A DNA stretch of 64,000 nucleotides from Streptomyces typhae. Lineage in GTDB: Bacteria; Actinomycetota; Actinomycetes; Streptomycetales; Streptomycetaceae. Both the position numbers and the translations under genes were made by a program. Below the pieces are notes generated by a model that had not been told where the DNA came from, did not search any database, and saw only the letters and a program-made list of their open reading frames with translations. Location of the stretch: contig NZ_WPNZ01000011.1 of the NCBI RefSeq assembly GCF_009755605.1, positions 144,093 to 208,092 of the forward strand. Reading direction: 5' to 3'. This document shows, piece by piece, positions 15,865 through 24,337 of this stretch; position 1 is the first letter of the stretch; the number at the start of each line of letters is the position of its first letter.

Positions 15865-17265
15865 TCAGTGCAGCCCGGCGAGCCGGAGCAGCAGTGATTT
15901 CACATCCGTGGCCGCGACGCGGCCGTCGACGGCTCGGGGGGTGGAGCACAGGATGAGCGGTCCGGAATCGAGGTCGTCGCTCGCGGGGAGGCGGCCATGG
16001 CTGCCACGAATAGGTGACGGGTCGAGGGGCACGACCGCCATGCGGTAGCGCATGCCGAGCTTCTTGCGGGCCAGGGCGCCCGCGGCCTTGACGCGGACAT
16101 AGGGGTCCTCGGGGTCCATGAAGAGCTCGACCGGGTCGTAGCCGGGTTTGCGGTGGATCTCGACGAGCTGCGCGAAGTCGGGTGCGCGGGCGTCGTCGAG
16201 CCAGTAGTAGTACGTGAACCAGGCGTCCGGCTCCGCGACCGCGACGAGTTCCCCGGCGCGGGGGTGGTCCAGGTGGTGGGCCTTCTTGCCCTCGTCGTCG
16301 AGGAGCTGGTCGATCCCCGGCAGGTCCGCGAGCGCGGCGCGGGCGGCCGCCAGGTCCTCCGGTTTGCGTACGTAGACGTGGGCGATCTGGTGGTCGGCGA
16401 CGGCGAAGGCGCGGGACGCCATCGGGTCGAGGTACTCCATGCCGTCCTGGGTGTGCACTTCGAGGAGTCCGGCCCGGCGCAGCGCCCGGTTGATGTCCAC
16501 GGGCCGGCTCACCCGGGTGATGCCGTACTCGGACAGGGCGACGACGACACGGCCCTCCGCCTTCGCCTGATCGAGGAGTGGGGCGAGGGTGGCGTCCAGG
16601 TCGGCGGCGGCCTGGTGCGAGCGCGGGTCGTCGGGGCCGAAGCGTTGCAGGTCGTAGTCGAGATGAGGGAGGTAGCACAGGGCGAGGTCAGGCCTGCGGG
16701 TGCCGATGATGTGGCGGGTGGCGTCCACGATCCAGCGGCTGGAGACGATGTCGGCGCCAGGGCCCCAGAAGTGGAAGAGGGGGAACGTGCCGAGCTTGGC
16801 GGTGAGTTCGTCGTGCAGGGCCGGGGGTCGGGTGTAGCAGTCGGGCTCCTTGCGGCCGTCGGCGTAGTAGACGGGCCTGGGTGTCACGGTGAAGTCGGTG
16901 TCGGCGCCCATGGCGTACCACCAGCAGATGTTGGCGACGGTGTAGCCGGGATGCGCGCGGCGGGCGGCGTCCCACAGCTTGTCACCGGCGACGAGCCCGT
17001 TGTGCTGGCGCCACAGCAGTACGTCACCGAGCTCGCGGAAGTACCAGCCGTTGCCGACGATGCCGTGTTCGGCGGGGGTGGTGCCGGTGAGGAATGTGGA
17101 CTGGGCGGCGCAGGTGACGGCTGGCAGGACGGTGCCGAGGTGGGCGCGGGAACCGGACCGGGCGAGGGCCGTGAGGTGGGGCATGTGGTCGAGCAGCTGG
17201 GGGGTGAGGCCGACGACGTCGAGGACGAGCAGCGGGGTCGGACGGTCCTGGGCGGGAGGTGTCAT
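15865..17265 (-). CDS. eboF: EboF-like alkaline phosphatase-superfamily phosphodiesterase
   Basis: A 466-residue type I phosphodiesterase/nucleotide pyrophosphatase. D16 ('LVLDVVGLTP') and the nucleophile T51 ('LPAVTCAAQSTFLTG') form the front of the metal site; 'TPAEHGIVGNGWY', 'DLALCYLPHLDYD' and 'VALSEYGIT' supply further metal ligands in the family order. ATG 17265 overlaps the stop of the upstream gene by four bases and has AAGGAA upstream. It is the last gene of the run, the EboF position. Ebo clusters are linked in cyanobacteria to movement of a scytonemin precursor to the periplasm; here the substrate is unknown. Family assignment is strong, the ebo name depends on context. Confidence 0.8.
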   Translation of the reverse strand: MTPPAQDRPTPLLVLDVVGLTPQLLDHMPHLTALARSGSRAHLGTVLPAVTCAAQSTFLTGTTPAEHGIVGNGWYFRELGDVLLWRQHNGLVAGDKLWDAARRAHPGYTVANICWWYAMGADTDFTVTPRPVYYADGRKEPDCYTRPPALHDELTAKLGTFPLFHFWGPGADIVSSRWIVDATRHIIGTRRPDLALCYLPHLDYDLQRFGPDDPRSHQAAADLDATLAPLLDQAKAEGRVVVALSEYGITRVSRPVDINRALRRAGLLEVHTQDGMEYLDPMASRAFAVADHQIAHVYVRKPEDLAAARAALADLPGIDQLLDDEGKKAHHLDHPRAGELVAVAEPDAWFTYYYWLDDARAPDFAQLVEIHRKPGYDPVELFMDPEDPYVRVKAAGALARKKLGMRYRMAVVPLDPSPIRGSHGRLPASDDLDSGPLILCSTPRAVDGRVAATDVKSLLLRLAGLH

Positions 17266-18470
17266 GGCAGTTCCTTCAGACCGAGTTCCGTCAGGAGGTC
17301 ACGGGCGAGGATGAGTTCGGCGGCGATGCCGTCGGCGAGCTGGGGGCGGGCGCGCGGGCGCAGCTCGGGCGGGAGGGCCTGCCAGGTGTACGTCTCGACT
17401 TCGAGGTGGTGGGTGCGCGGGTGCGGGCCGCCGACGAGCCGGGTGAGGGTGTCCTTGAGGACGGGGAGCGTGGAGGTGAGCGGCGCGGCGGGGGACGCGT
17501 GCAGGGGGACGTGGAAGTGGGACCGCCAGGGGGCCGAGTCGGGCAGGGTCCGGCGGGTCAGGGCCTCGCCCAGGTCGTCGGTGCCGCGCAGGGCGGTGGC
17601 GACGAGGGTTCCGGTGGTGCCCGCGCCGCCGGGTGCCCCGGTCAGGGTGCGGGTCTGGTGCAGGAAGCGGGGTTCGTCGAAGGCGGCGAGTGCCGCGCGG
17701 ACTTCCGGCAGATGGGGGTGTTCGGCGTGCAGGGCGGCGGAGAGCTGGGACTTGACGATGGGGATGCCGGCGGTCCCGAGTGCGTCGAGGGCGGTCGCGG
17801 GGTCTTCGAAGGAGGTGGCGAGGTGGCAGGTGTCGACGCAGACGCCGATGCGGTGGTGTCCGACGGCGGTGAGGGGGGCGATGGCGTCGCCGGTGGTCTC
17901 GACGGTGCAGCCCGGTTCGGGTTCAAGGCCCACGCGGACGGACTTGCCGGTGAGTTCGGCGAGGGCGTCCAGGCGGTGTGCCAGCGTCCGCAGGGCGGAG
18001 TGGGCCTGCTCGGCGCGGTCGGCGTCGAAGGCGGTTCGCCAGGCGAGCGGCAGCGTGGAGATGGTGCCCTCGGTGACGTCGTCCGGCAGCAGCTGGACGA
18101 GGACGCGGGCCAGGGCGGATGTGTGGTCGAGTCGCTCGGCGTCGGCCCAGTCCGGTTTGTACACGCGGTACTTGACCTGTTCGGCGCCGAACCCCTCATA
18201 CGGGAAGCCGTTGAGTGTGACGACCTCCAGGCCGCGCCGGTCGAGTTCGGTGCGCAGTCCGCGCAGTGCGGCCAGGTCGGTGACCAGCGCGTGGGCGGCG
18301 TCCTTGGCGAGCCACAGGCCTATGCCGATGCGGTCGCGGCCGAGCCGTTTGCGGACGGGCTCGCAGTGGTCCCGCAGTTGGGCGAGCACGCCGTCGAGGG
18401 TCTCGGCGGGGTGGACGTTGGTGCAGTAGGCGAGGTGGACGGTGGAGCCGTCCGGGTGCCGGAAGCGCAT
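17262..18470 (-). CDS. eboE: EboE-like TIM-barrel metabolite traffic protein
   Basis: A 402-residue protein. The opening 'LAYCTNVHPAETLDGVLAQLR' and 'GIGLWLAKDAA' are characteristic of EboE, followed by 'VVTLNGFPYEGFG', 'KYRVYKPDWADAERL' and 'ISTLPLAW'. A xylose-isomerase-like barrel continues with 'VGLEPEPGC' and 'GVCVDTCHLA'. Starts at ATG 18470 three bases after the TatD stop, with GGTGAG upstream, and its stop overlaps the eboF start. Known EboE proteins are thought to act with EboA-D on a prenylated or sugar-like metabolite, but the reaction is not defined. Confidence 0.85.
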   Translation of the reverse strand: MRFRHPDGSTVHLAYCTNVHPAETLDGVLAQLRDHCEPVRKRLGRDRIGIGLWLAKDAAHALVTDLAALRGLRTELDRRGLEVVTLNGFPYEGFGAEQVKYRVYKPDWADAERLDHTSALARVLVQLLPDDVTEGTISTLPLAWRTAFDADRAEQAHSALRTLAHRLDALAELTGKSVRVGLEPEPGCTVETTGDAIAPLTAVGHHRIGVCVDTCHLATSFEDPATALDALGTAGIPIVKSQLSAALHAEHPHLPEVRAALAAFDEPRFLHQTRTLTGAPGGAGTTGTLVATALRGTDDLGEALTRRTLPDSAPWRSHFHVPLHASPAAPLTSTLPVLKDTLTRLVGGPHPRTHHLEVETYTWQALPPELRPRARPQLADGIAAELILARDLLTELGLKELP

Positions 18471-18473
18471 GGG

Positions 18474-19322
18474 TCACTCACCGCCGCGCAGGATGGAGTT
18501 GCCTTCGTGCGTCGGTCCGGCGTCGGTGACGTCGAGGACGAGGCGGCCGCTGAGCCCGTAGAAGGCCACGGGGTTGCGCCAGAGGACGCGGTCGACGTCG
18601 TCGTCGGAGAATCCCGCGTCCAGCATGGCGTCGCCGACCTTGCGGGTCTTGAGCGGGTCGCTCTTTCCCCAGTCGGCCGCGGAGTTGACGAGGACCTGAT
18701 CGGGGCCGTACTCCCGCAGGATCGCGACCATCCGCTCCTCGTCCATCTTCGTGTCCGGGTAGACCGAGAATCCGAGCCAGCACCCGGCGTCCTTGGCCTC
18801 CTTGACGGTGGTCTCGTTGAGATGGTCGATCAGGACGCGTTCCAGGGGCAGCGGGGACTCGCGAACGACGTCGAGGGTGCGGCGCAGCCCTGTCAGCTTG
18901 TCCCGGTGCGGGGTGTGGACGAGGGCGGGCAGTTCGTGGTCGGCGGCGAGTCCCAGCTGGGCGGCGAGCGCGTGGTCCTCGGCGGGCGTCATGGAGTCGT
19001 AGCCGATCTCCCCCACGGCGACGACGTTGTCCTTGACGAGGTAGCGGGGCAGCACGTCGAGGACGGGTGCGCACCGCGGGTCGTTCGCCTCCTTGGGGTT
19101 CAGCGCGATGGTGCAGTGGTGGGCGATGCCGTACTGGGCGGCGCGGAAGGGTTCCCAGCCGAGGAGCGAGTCGAAGTAGTCGACGAAGGAGGCGGGCGAG
19201 GTGCGGGGCTGGCCGAGCCAGAAGGCGGGCTCGACGACGGCGCGGACACCGGCGGCGTACATCGCCTCGTAGTCGTCGGTGGTGCGGGACGTCATGTGGA
19301 TGTGGGGGTCGAAGATGCGCAT
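18474..19322 (-). CDS. eboB: TatD-type metal-dependent hydrolase (EboB-like)
   Basis: A 282-residue amidohydrolase-fold protein. The N-terminal metal motif is D-x-H-x-H ('FDPHIHMTSRT', H7 and H9), with 'AVVEPAF', 'GEIGYDS', 'VHTPHR' (His), 'IDHLNE' (His) and 'VNSAADWG' (Asp) in the expected order for TatD-like enzymes. The start codon overlaps the eboA stop by one base. TatD proteins elsewhere are nucleases or lactonase-like hydrolases; in ebo clusters the substrate is unknown. Confidence 0.85.
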   Translation of the reverse strand: MRIFDPHIHMTSRTTDDYEAMYAAGVRAVVEPAFWLGQPRTSPASFVDYFDSLLGWEPFRAAQYGIAHHCTIALNPKEANDPRCAPVLDVLPRYLVKDNVVAVGEIGYDSMTPAEDHALAAQLGLAADHELPALVHTPHRDKLTGLRRTLDVVRESPLPLERVLIDHLNETTVKEAKDAGCWLGFSVYPDTKMDEERMVAILREYGPDQVLVNSAADWGKSDPLKTRKVGDAMLDAGFSDDDVDRVLWRNPVAFYGLSGRLVLDVTDAGPTHEGNSILRGGE

Positions 19323-20050
19323 CAGGACTCCTGCTCCTCACCGGTGGACGTCAGGGGGTCGGCGTGGCGCTGGGGCACGCCGGGAGGGGTGGCGGCCGGG
19401 CCCGGTGGGTCCGGCGCGTCGGTCAGGGCGAGGACCCGGTACAGATCGCCGGGGACGGTGCGGCCGGCGGCGGTGCGCTCTGCGGCGTAGTCGCCGAGCA
19501 TGCGGGCCAGTTCGATGTCGCCGTGCGAACGCCGGGCGAGGTCGGCGACGGAGTCCACGGGCACCCCGGTGAACAGGCACTTGAGGACGGCGTGACGCCA
19601 GTCGTGCGGGGGCAGGTGCGTGGCCGCGTAGGGGCCGAGGGCGGTGGCGACGAGCCGGGTGTCGTTGGTGCGGAGCGCGTCCTCGACCAACGGCAGCGCT
19701 TCGGGGCCCGGTACCAGGTGCGGCAGGGCGGTCAGGACGGCGCGGCGTTCGGCGGCGGTGCCCTGTTCGTACAGCCTGATCAGGGTGGCGGTGTCGGCGC
19801 GGGCGGCGTGCAGGAGGACGAGCCGGGCTGCGTCGGCGTGGTCGGGTCCGCAACGGCGGCCGGCTTCGGCGAAGCGCAGCTCCCACACGGGGGCGGCGAG
19901 ACCTGGGGAGGGGAGGTGGGCGGACTGGCCGGTGTCGGTGGCGGGGCCCACGGTGGCCTCGGCGGTGGCCTGGTCGAGCCAGGCGCGGGCGGCACCGCCG
20001 AGGACGGCTTCGAGGCGCGAGTGGAGCTCGGCGACGGAGGGGGCGGTCAC
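19322..20050 (-). CDS. eboA: EboA family protein
   Basis: A 242-residue, mostly helical protein from GTG 20050, overlapping the preceding stop as GTGA. It is rich in Ala/Arg/Leu helices ('DHADAARLVLLHAARADTATLIRLYEQGTAAERRAVLTALPHL', given here only as separate helix-like blocks around residues 75-115) and ends 'NDTRLVATALGPYAATHLPPHDWRHAVLKCLF', which is the recognisable EboA pattern ('PYA..HL....W...VLKC.F'). No catalytic motif is seen. EboA proteins have no known activity and occur almost only with EboB-F. Confidence 0.75.
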   Translation of the reverse strand: MTAPSVAELHSRLEAVLGGAARAWLDQATAEATVGPATDTGQSAHLPSPGLAAPVWELRFAEAGRRCGPDHADAARLVLLHAARADTATLIRLYEQGTAAERRAVLTALPHLVPGPEALPLVEDALRTNDTRLVATALGPYAATHLPPHDWRHAVLKCLFTGVPVDSVADLARRSHGDIELARMLGDYAAERTAAGRTVPGDLYRVLALTDAPDPPGPAATPPGVPQRHADPLTSTGEEQES

Positions 20051-21228
20051 GAGGGTCCTCCCTGGGGCGCCGTGCCATCGGCCGGGACCGGGGTCGCGGC
20101 TGGACGGTGACGGTCGGCTCGACGCAGGAACTCGAGGGAATGGGCGGCGAGTCGGGGGCCCGCGTGGGAGTGGCGGGGCAGTTCCACGACGGTCAGCCCT
20201 TGGTAGCCGGTGGCGGACAGGGCGCTCAGGACGGGAGGGAAGTCGATCTCGCCGTCACCGAAGGGAAGATGTTCATGGACGCCCCGGCGCATGTCCTCGA
20301 TCTGGACGTGCCGGAGCCAGGGCGCGGCGGCGCGGACGCAGTCGGCGGGCGACTGTGGTTCCAGGCACTGGCAGTGCCCGATGTCGAGGGTGAGGCCGAG
20401 GGGCTCGGGGTCGCCGAGGAGACCGCGGAGGTGGTGGAAGTCGGCGAGGGTGGCGAGGAGATGGCCGGGTTCGGGTTCGACGGCCAGCGGCACGTGGGCG
20501 CCGGACGCGGCGTCGAGGACGGGGGTGAGCGCGTCGGTGAGGCGTTGCCAGGCGGTGGCCTCGGTGGTGCCTTCGGGGGTGATGCCGCTGAAGCAGTGCA
20601 GGGCGTGGGCGCCCAGGTCGGCCGCGACCTGGACCGCGCGGACGAGCAGACGTACGCGCCGGGCGCGGTGTTCGGGGTCGGGGTCGAGGAGGGAGGGGCC
20701 GTGTTTGCGGCGGGGGTCGAGGATGTAGCGGGCGCCGGTCTCGACGGTGACGGTGAGCCCGAGCCGGTCCAGGCGCCGGGCCACGTGACGGGTGCGGGCG
20801 GCGAGGTCGGGCGCGAGGGGGTCGAGGTGCATGTGGTCGAGGGTCAGTCCGACACCGGAGTAGCCGAGGTCGGCGAGCAGCCCGAGGGCGTCGTCGAGGC
20901 GCAGGTCGGTGAGGCCGTTGGTGCCGTAGCCGAAGCGGAGGGGGGCGGCGGGGAAGGCGGGGCCCGCCGGTGCGACCGCGCCCCCCGGGGCGGGGGGCCT
21001 CGCGGGTACCGGGATGTTCGCGCCCGGTGCCTGGCCGACCCGCTCGCGGCCGGGGGCTTCCGGGGACGCGGCCACGGTGCCCGACGCCACGGCTGCGGTG
21101 CCCGCCGGCACGGCTGCGGTATCCGCCGGCACGGTCGCGGGGACAGTCCTCTCCGTGGCCGCACCTGCCGTCCGGGCCTGAGTGCCCGGGTCCCCCGCGG
21201 GCGGCGCCACGCCGCCGTCGTCGCTCAC
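20047..21228 (-). CDS. TIM-barrel sugar phosphate isomerase/epimerase with low-complexity N-terminus
   Basis: A 393-residue product. Residues 1-95 are an Ala/Pro/Val/Gly-rich region with repeated 'VPA-TA-AV' blocks and no fold; the barrel begins near 97 ('LRFGYGTNGLTDLRLDDALGLLADLGYSGVGLTLD'). It continues with 'ALHCFSGITPEG', 'LAVEPEPGHLLAT', 'GLTLDIGHCQC' and 'HVQIEDMRRGVHEHLPFGDGEID', carrying the Glu/Asp/His metal ligands of PF01261 enzymes. GTG 21228 overlaps the upstream stop (GTGA). A start nearer residue 90 cannot be excluded, but the overlap is consistent with this one. It sits within the ebo-like run where other clusters have EboD, so it may catalyse an isomerisation in the same pathway. 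Confidence 0.75.
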   Translation of the reverse strand: MSDDGGVAPPAGDPGTQARTAGAATERTVPATVPADTAAVPAGTAAVASGTVAASPEAPGRERVGQAPGANIPVPARPPAPGGAVAPAGPAFPAAPLRFGYGTNGLTDLRLDDALGLLADLGYSGVGLTLDHMHLDPLAPDLAARTRHVARRLDRLGLTVTVETGARYILDPRRKHGPSLLDPDPEHRARRVRLLVRAVQVAADLGAHALHCFSGITPEGTTEATAWQRLTDALTPVLDAASGAHVPLAVEPEPGHLLATLADFHHLRGLLGDPEPLGLTLDIGHCQCLEPQSPADCVRAAAPWLRHVQIEDMRRGVHEHLPFGDGEIDFPPVLSALSATGYQGLTVVELPRHSHAGPRLAAHSLEFLRRADRHRPAATPVPADGTAPQGGPS

Positions 21229-22442
21229 GTGACACTCACCTTGCGTGCGAAGCGGCGGGCAGCGGGAGCGAGAGCCGCGGTGACCAGGGCGGCGCCGAGG
21301 GAGCCGGAGCGGGCGGCAAGGGCGGCCTGCAGAGGAATCAGGGCACGGATGCCGCCGCCTACGGCACGTTGCGTCAGAGGAGGTGAGGGATTCAGGGTCG
21401 CGTGGAGATAGGGCCGGGCGGCGGTGCCCGCGTAGGCCGTGGTGAGGGCGACGGTGGTGCCCGGCAGGACGGCGGCGGACACGGTGCGCCGGTCTGCCGG
21501 GGGCCAGGGGGCGGACGCCACGGCGCGGCCGAGGGCCAGGGTCGTGACGAGGGCACCCAGGGGCGCTCGGGTGGAACCGCCCTGCGTCTCGTTGCGGGAG
21601 ACGGCGGTCACGGCCAGGGTGTGCGCGGCGAGGGTGGCCGCGGCGGGCAGGGCGGCGCGGGCCGCTGCTGCGGCGGTGTGGCGGAGGGCGCCCGAGCTGT
21701 GGGCGTCCGTGCTGCGGGCGCTCGTGCTGTGCGTGCCCGTGCTCCGGGCACTCGTGCTATGCGTGCCCGTGCTGTGCGTGCCCGTGCTGTAGGCGCCTGT
21801 GCCGTGGACGGCCGTGCTTGGGGGCAGCAGTCGGTCCGGGCCTGGCTGGGGTGGGTGTGGGCCCGGCTGGGGCGAGCGCAGGTCCGTCCGGGGCGGGTGC
21901 GGGCCCGGCTGGGGTGGCTGGGACGGGTGCGGGGCCGTCGAGGGCGGGGCGGATGTGGGTGCGGGTTTGCTCGGCCGTGGGGGCGTCCTCGTGGTGGTGT
22001 TCGTGGCCACGGCTCCGAGGAGCAGGTCGAGGCCGCGTGCCGCGGCCATGGTGGCGGGGCCCGCGGGGGTGTGTTTCAGGCCCAGGTCGTAGGCCCAGAC
22101 GGTGCCTGCCAGGGCGGTGGCGGTCGCCAGGGCGGGGCGGCCCGCGCGGGCGGCCAGGGCCAGGCCTCCGGCGGTGAGGGCCACGGCGGCCGTGAGTGCC
22201 GCCGCCGGGGTGACGCGCCCGGAGGGGATGGGGCGTTGGGGGCGGTCCACGGCGTCCTCGGCGCGGTCGGCCCAGTCGTTGAGGGCCATGCCGGCTTCGT
22301 ACAGGCAGAGGGAGGAACCGATGGCGAGCAAGGTGCCCCGGCCGGGGCGCAGACCGGTTGCCGCGGCGCCCGCGAGGGCGTCACCGGGGACGGTGAACAG
22401 GGCGGGGAGACGCAGGAGTTCGGCCCAGGCGCGGAGGTTCAT
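21225..22442 (-). CDS. eboC: UbiA prenyltransferase (EboC / SCO3242-like) with low-complexity insert
   Basis: From ATG 22442 (GGGGAGG upstream) the protein has 405 residues. A longer frame from 22508 lacks a better start. The first Asp-rich prenyl-diphosphate motif is 'NDWADRAEDAVDRPQRP' (about 55-71), and membrane helices follow with 'RGLDLLLGAVATN' near 136-148, the second polar motif region. Residues about 148-250 are a Pro/His/Ser/Thr insertion with repeated hexapeptides ('STGTHS', 'STSARS'), absent from normal UbiA proteins (about 290-300 residues). The C-terminal helices resume at about 252. It probably transfers an isoprenoid chain in the membrane to a polar acceptor made by its neighbours. 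Whether the inserted protein is active is unknown. Confidence 0.8.
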   Translation of the reverse strand: MNLRAWAELLRLPALFTVPGDALAGAAATGLRPGRGTLLAIGSSLCLYEAGMALNDWADRAEDAVDRPQRPIPSGRVTPAAALTAAVALTAGGLALAARAGRPALATATALAGTVWAYDLGLKHTPAGPATMAAARGLDLLLGAVATNTTTRTPPRPSKPAPTSAPPSTAPHPSQPPQPGPHPPRTDLRSPQPGPHPPQPGPDRLLPPSTAVHGTGAYSTGTHSTGTHSTSARSTGTHSTSARSTDAHSSGALRHTAAAAARAALPAAATLAAHTLAVTAVSRNETQGGSTRAPLGALVTTLALGRAVASAPWPPADRRTVSAAVLPGTTVALTTAYAGTAARPYLHATLNPSPPLTQRAVGGGIRALIPLQAALAARSGSLGAALVTAALAPAARRFARKVSVT

Positions 22443-22519
22443 GCGGCCTCCCCGAGTCGCGGCGACACGGAGCCCGGGTGCGTCGTCCGCCCGGGGCGGA
22501 GCCCCCATGGCCCAGGGAC

Positions 22520-22603
22520 GGCTCCCCGCGCACCGGGGACAGCTCCCCGCGCACCGGGAACGGCTCCCCGCCCACCGGGAACGGCTCCCCGCGCACCGGA
22601 GTC
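22520..22603. repeat. Four-copy 21-bp tandem repeat
   Basis: Units at 22520, 22541, 22562 and 22583 approximate GGCTCCCCGCGCACCGGGAAC with one to three differences. They lie in the 274-bp gap between the inositol phosphate synthase stop (22717) and the UbiA start (22442), the only sizeable gap in the operon. Confidence 0.8.
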
Positions 22604-22716
22604 GGCGCCCGGCAAGCCCAGGGCACCCCTGCGCCGAACGGGTCCGACGGCCAAGGGGACGGGGCCGCCCACCACCGGACCGACGGCAGGTCCCGGCGGG
22701 CCGGGGCGACGCCCCC

Positions 22717-24234
22717 TCATGCCTCCACCCCCTGCTCCCGGAGGCGGGCGGCGAAGGCGAGGAGGGCGAGGTGTTGGTCGGGCAGGGCGGAGGAGGCGCC
22801 GGGGTCGGGGTCCTTGAAGTAGAAGGCGAGTTCGGGGCGCGGGCCGGTGAGGCCGGTTTCGTGGGCGCGGGCGAGGAGGCGGGCCAGGTCGAGGATCAGG
22901 GGGGCGGCGAGCGCCGAGTCGCAGCCCTGCCAGGTGGTCTGGAGGGTCATGCGGGTGCCGAGGAAACCGTCGAAGGCGATGTGGTCCCAGGCGGTCTTCC
23001 AGTCGCCGAGGGCGGGGACGTCGTCGATGTGGACCTCCCCTTCGGGGACGGTGCCGAGGGTGTCGGCGAGGACGCGTTCCTTGCCCGCGTTCTTGGCGGC
23101 GGCCGCGGCGGGGTCGGCGAGGGCGGCGCCGTCGCCGCCGCCGAGGAGGTTGGTGCCGGACCAGGCGCGGACAGCCAGGGCGCGCTGGGCGAACATCGGC
23201 CCCAGCACGGAGCGGAGGAGGGTCTGGCCGGTCTTGCCGTCACGTCCGGCGAAGGGCAGCCCGGCGTCGGCGGCGAGGGCCGCGAGGGCGGGGTGGTGCA
23301 GGCCGGTGGAGGGGGTGAAGTTGGCGTAGGAGGCGCCGGCGCGCAGGGCGGCTGCGGCATAGAGGGAGCTGGGCGGCAGCCGGTCTCCGGAGCCTGGGGC
23401 GGCTCCAGGCGCGGTACCCGGGGCGGGGACGGGGCCGGGCCCGGAGGCGGGGCTGGAGCCGGGCCCCGAGGCGGAGCCGGGCCCAGAGCCGGAACCGTGC
23501 CCAGAGGCAGAGCCGAAGCCGGGCCCCGACCCGGACGCAGGGACGGCGCCTCGGGCGGGGCCGAGGCCGGAACCGGAGGCAGCGTCTGAGGCGGACCCGA
23601 AAGCGGGGGCAGGGCCAGGAGCGGGGCCCGACCCGGGAGCCAGGTCGGAGTCGAGAGCGGAGCCAGGCCTAGGAGTGGGGCCAGGCCCAGGAGTGGGCCC
23701 GGGCCCGGGAGACGGGTTGGCGTCGAGAGGCAGGGTGAGGGGCGGAGTGGGGGTTGGTTCGGTGGAGGCGACGTTGATGACGACTACGCGGGCGAGGTGG
23801 TGGCGGTGGGCGAAGTCGCGTATCTCGGCGGCGAAGGCGGCGATGAGTTCCTCGTCGCTGCGGGTGTCGCCGGGCAGCGGCCCGCCGGTGCGGATCTCGG
23901 CGTCGGCGGCGGCGAGTTCGGCGTGCACGGCGGCGGGCAGGCCGTGCGGCAGGACGCCGCCGGCGGCGAGCTGTTCGGCGCGCTTGGGCAGCGGGCACTC
24001 CAGGGTGTCGTGTCCGCCGAAGACGAGGGAGGAGAGGGGCGGGAGTGCGGAGCCGGAGAAAGGCGGGGTCTCGGTGACCAGGCCGGTGGGCGGGTGCAGC
24101 CCCGCCGCCATCGCCGCGCAGCCCGCGACGGCTGTCGTGGCGACGGAGCCGCGGGCTCCGATCAGCCACACCCCGGTGGGGCCGGTGCCGGAAACGTGCG
24201 GGCCCCCGGTGGGGGAAGGGGGTTCGGTGGACAC
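22717..24234 (-). CDS. Inositol-3-phosphate synthase homologue with low-complexity insert
   Basis: A 505-residue protein from GTG 24234 (AGGAGG upstream). It begins with a Rossmann NAD site ('VWLIGARGSVATTAVAG') and has the family segments 'VVVINVASTEP', 'SYANFTPST', 'GRDGKTGQTLLRSVLGPMF', 'VRAWSGTNLLGGGDG', 'IAFDGFLGTRMTLQTTWQGCDS'. The conserved Lys-Thr-Gly around 'GKTGQT' and 'NLLGGGDG' fit myo-inositol-1-phosphate synthase-like enzymes, which cyclise glucose 6-phosphate. Residues about 159-284 are a Gly/Pro/Ser/Ala insertion between the Rossmann part and 'LYAAAALRAGASYANF'. Without it the length is about 380, close to bacterial enzymes. It heads the ebo-like run, in the role EboD (a sugar-phosphate cyclase) has in cyanobacteria. 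Confidence 0.8.
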   Translation of the reverse strand: MSTEPPSPTGGPHVSGTGPTGVWLIGARGSVATTAVAGCAAMAAGLHPPTGLVTETPPFSGSALPPLSSLVFGGHDTLECPLPKRAEQLAAGGVLPHGLPAAVHAELAAADAEIRTGGPLPGDTRSDEELIAAFAAEIRDFAHRHHLARVVVINVASTEPTPTPPLTLPLDANPSPGPGPTPGPGPTPRPGSALDSDLAPGSGPAPGPAPAFGSASDAASGSGLGPARGAVPASGSGPGFGSASGHGSGSGPGSASGPGSSPASGPGPVPAPGTAPGAAPGSGDRLPPSSLYAAAALRAGASYANFTPSTGLHHPALAALAADAGLPFAGRDGKTGQTLLRSVLGPMFAQRALAVRAWSGTNLLGGGDGAALADPAAAAAKNAGKERVLADTLGTVPEGEVHIDDVPALGDWKTAWDHIAFDGFLGTRMTLQTTWQGCDSALAAPLILDLARLLARAHETGLTGPRPELAFYFKDPDPGASSALPDQHLALLAFAARLREQGVEA

Positions 24235-24337
24235 GGCTGCCTCCTGTCGTGACGCACATGCGGTCGGCGCCCGTGCGCTGCGGTGCGCGGCGGGCAGGAC
24301 GGTGGGCGGAGGTCCGGCGTCCTCCGCCCACCGCCGT

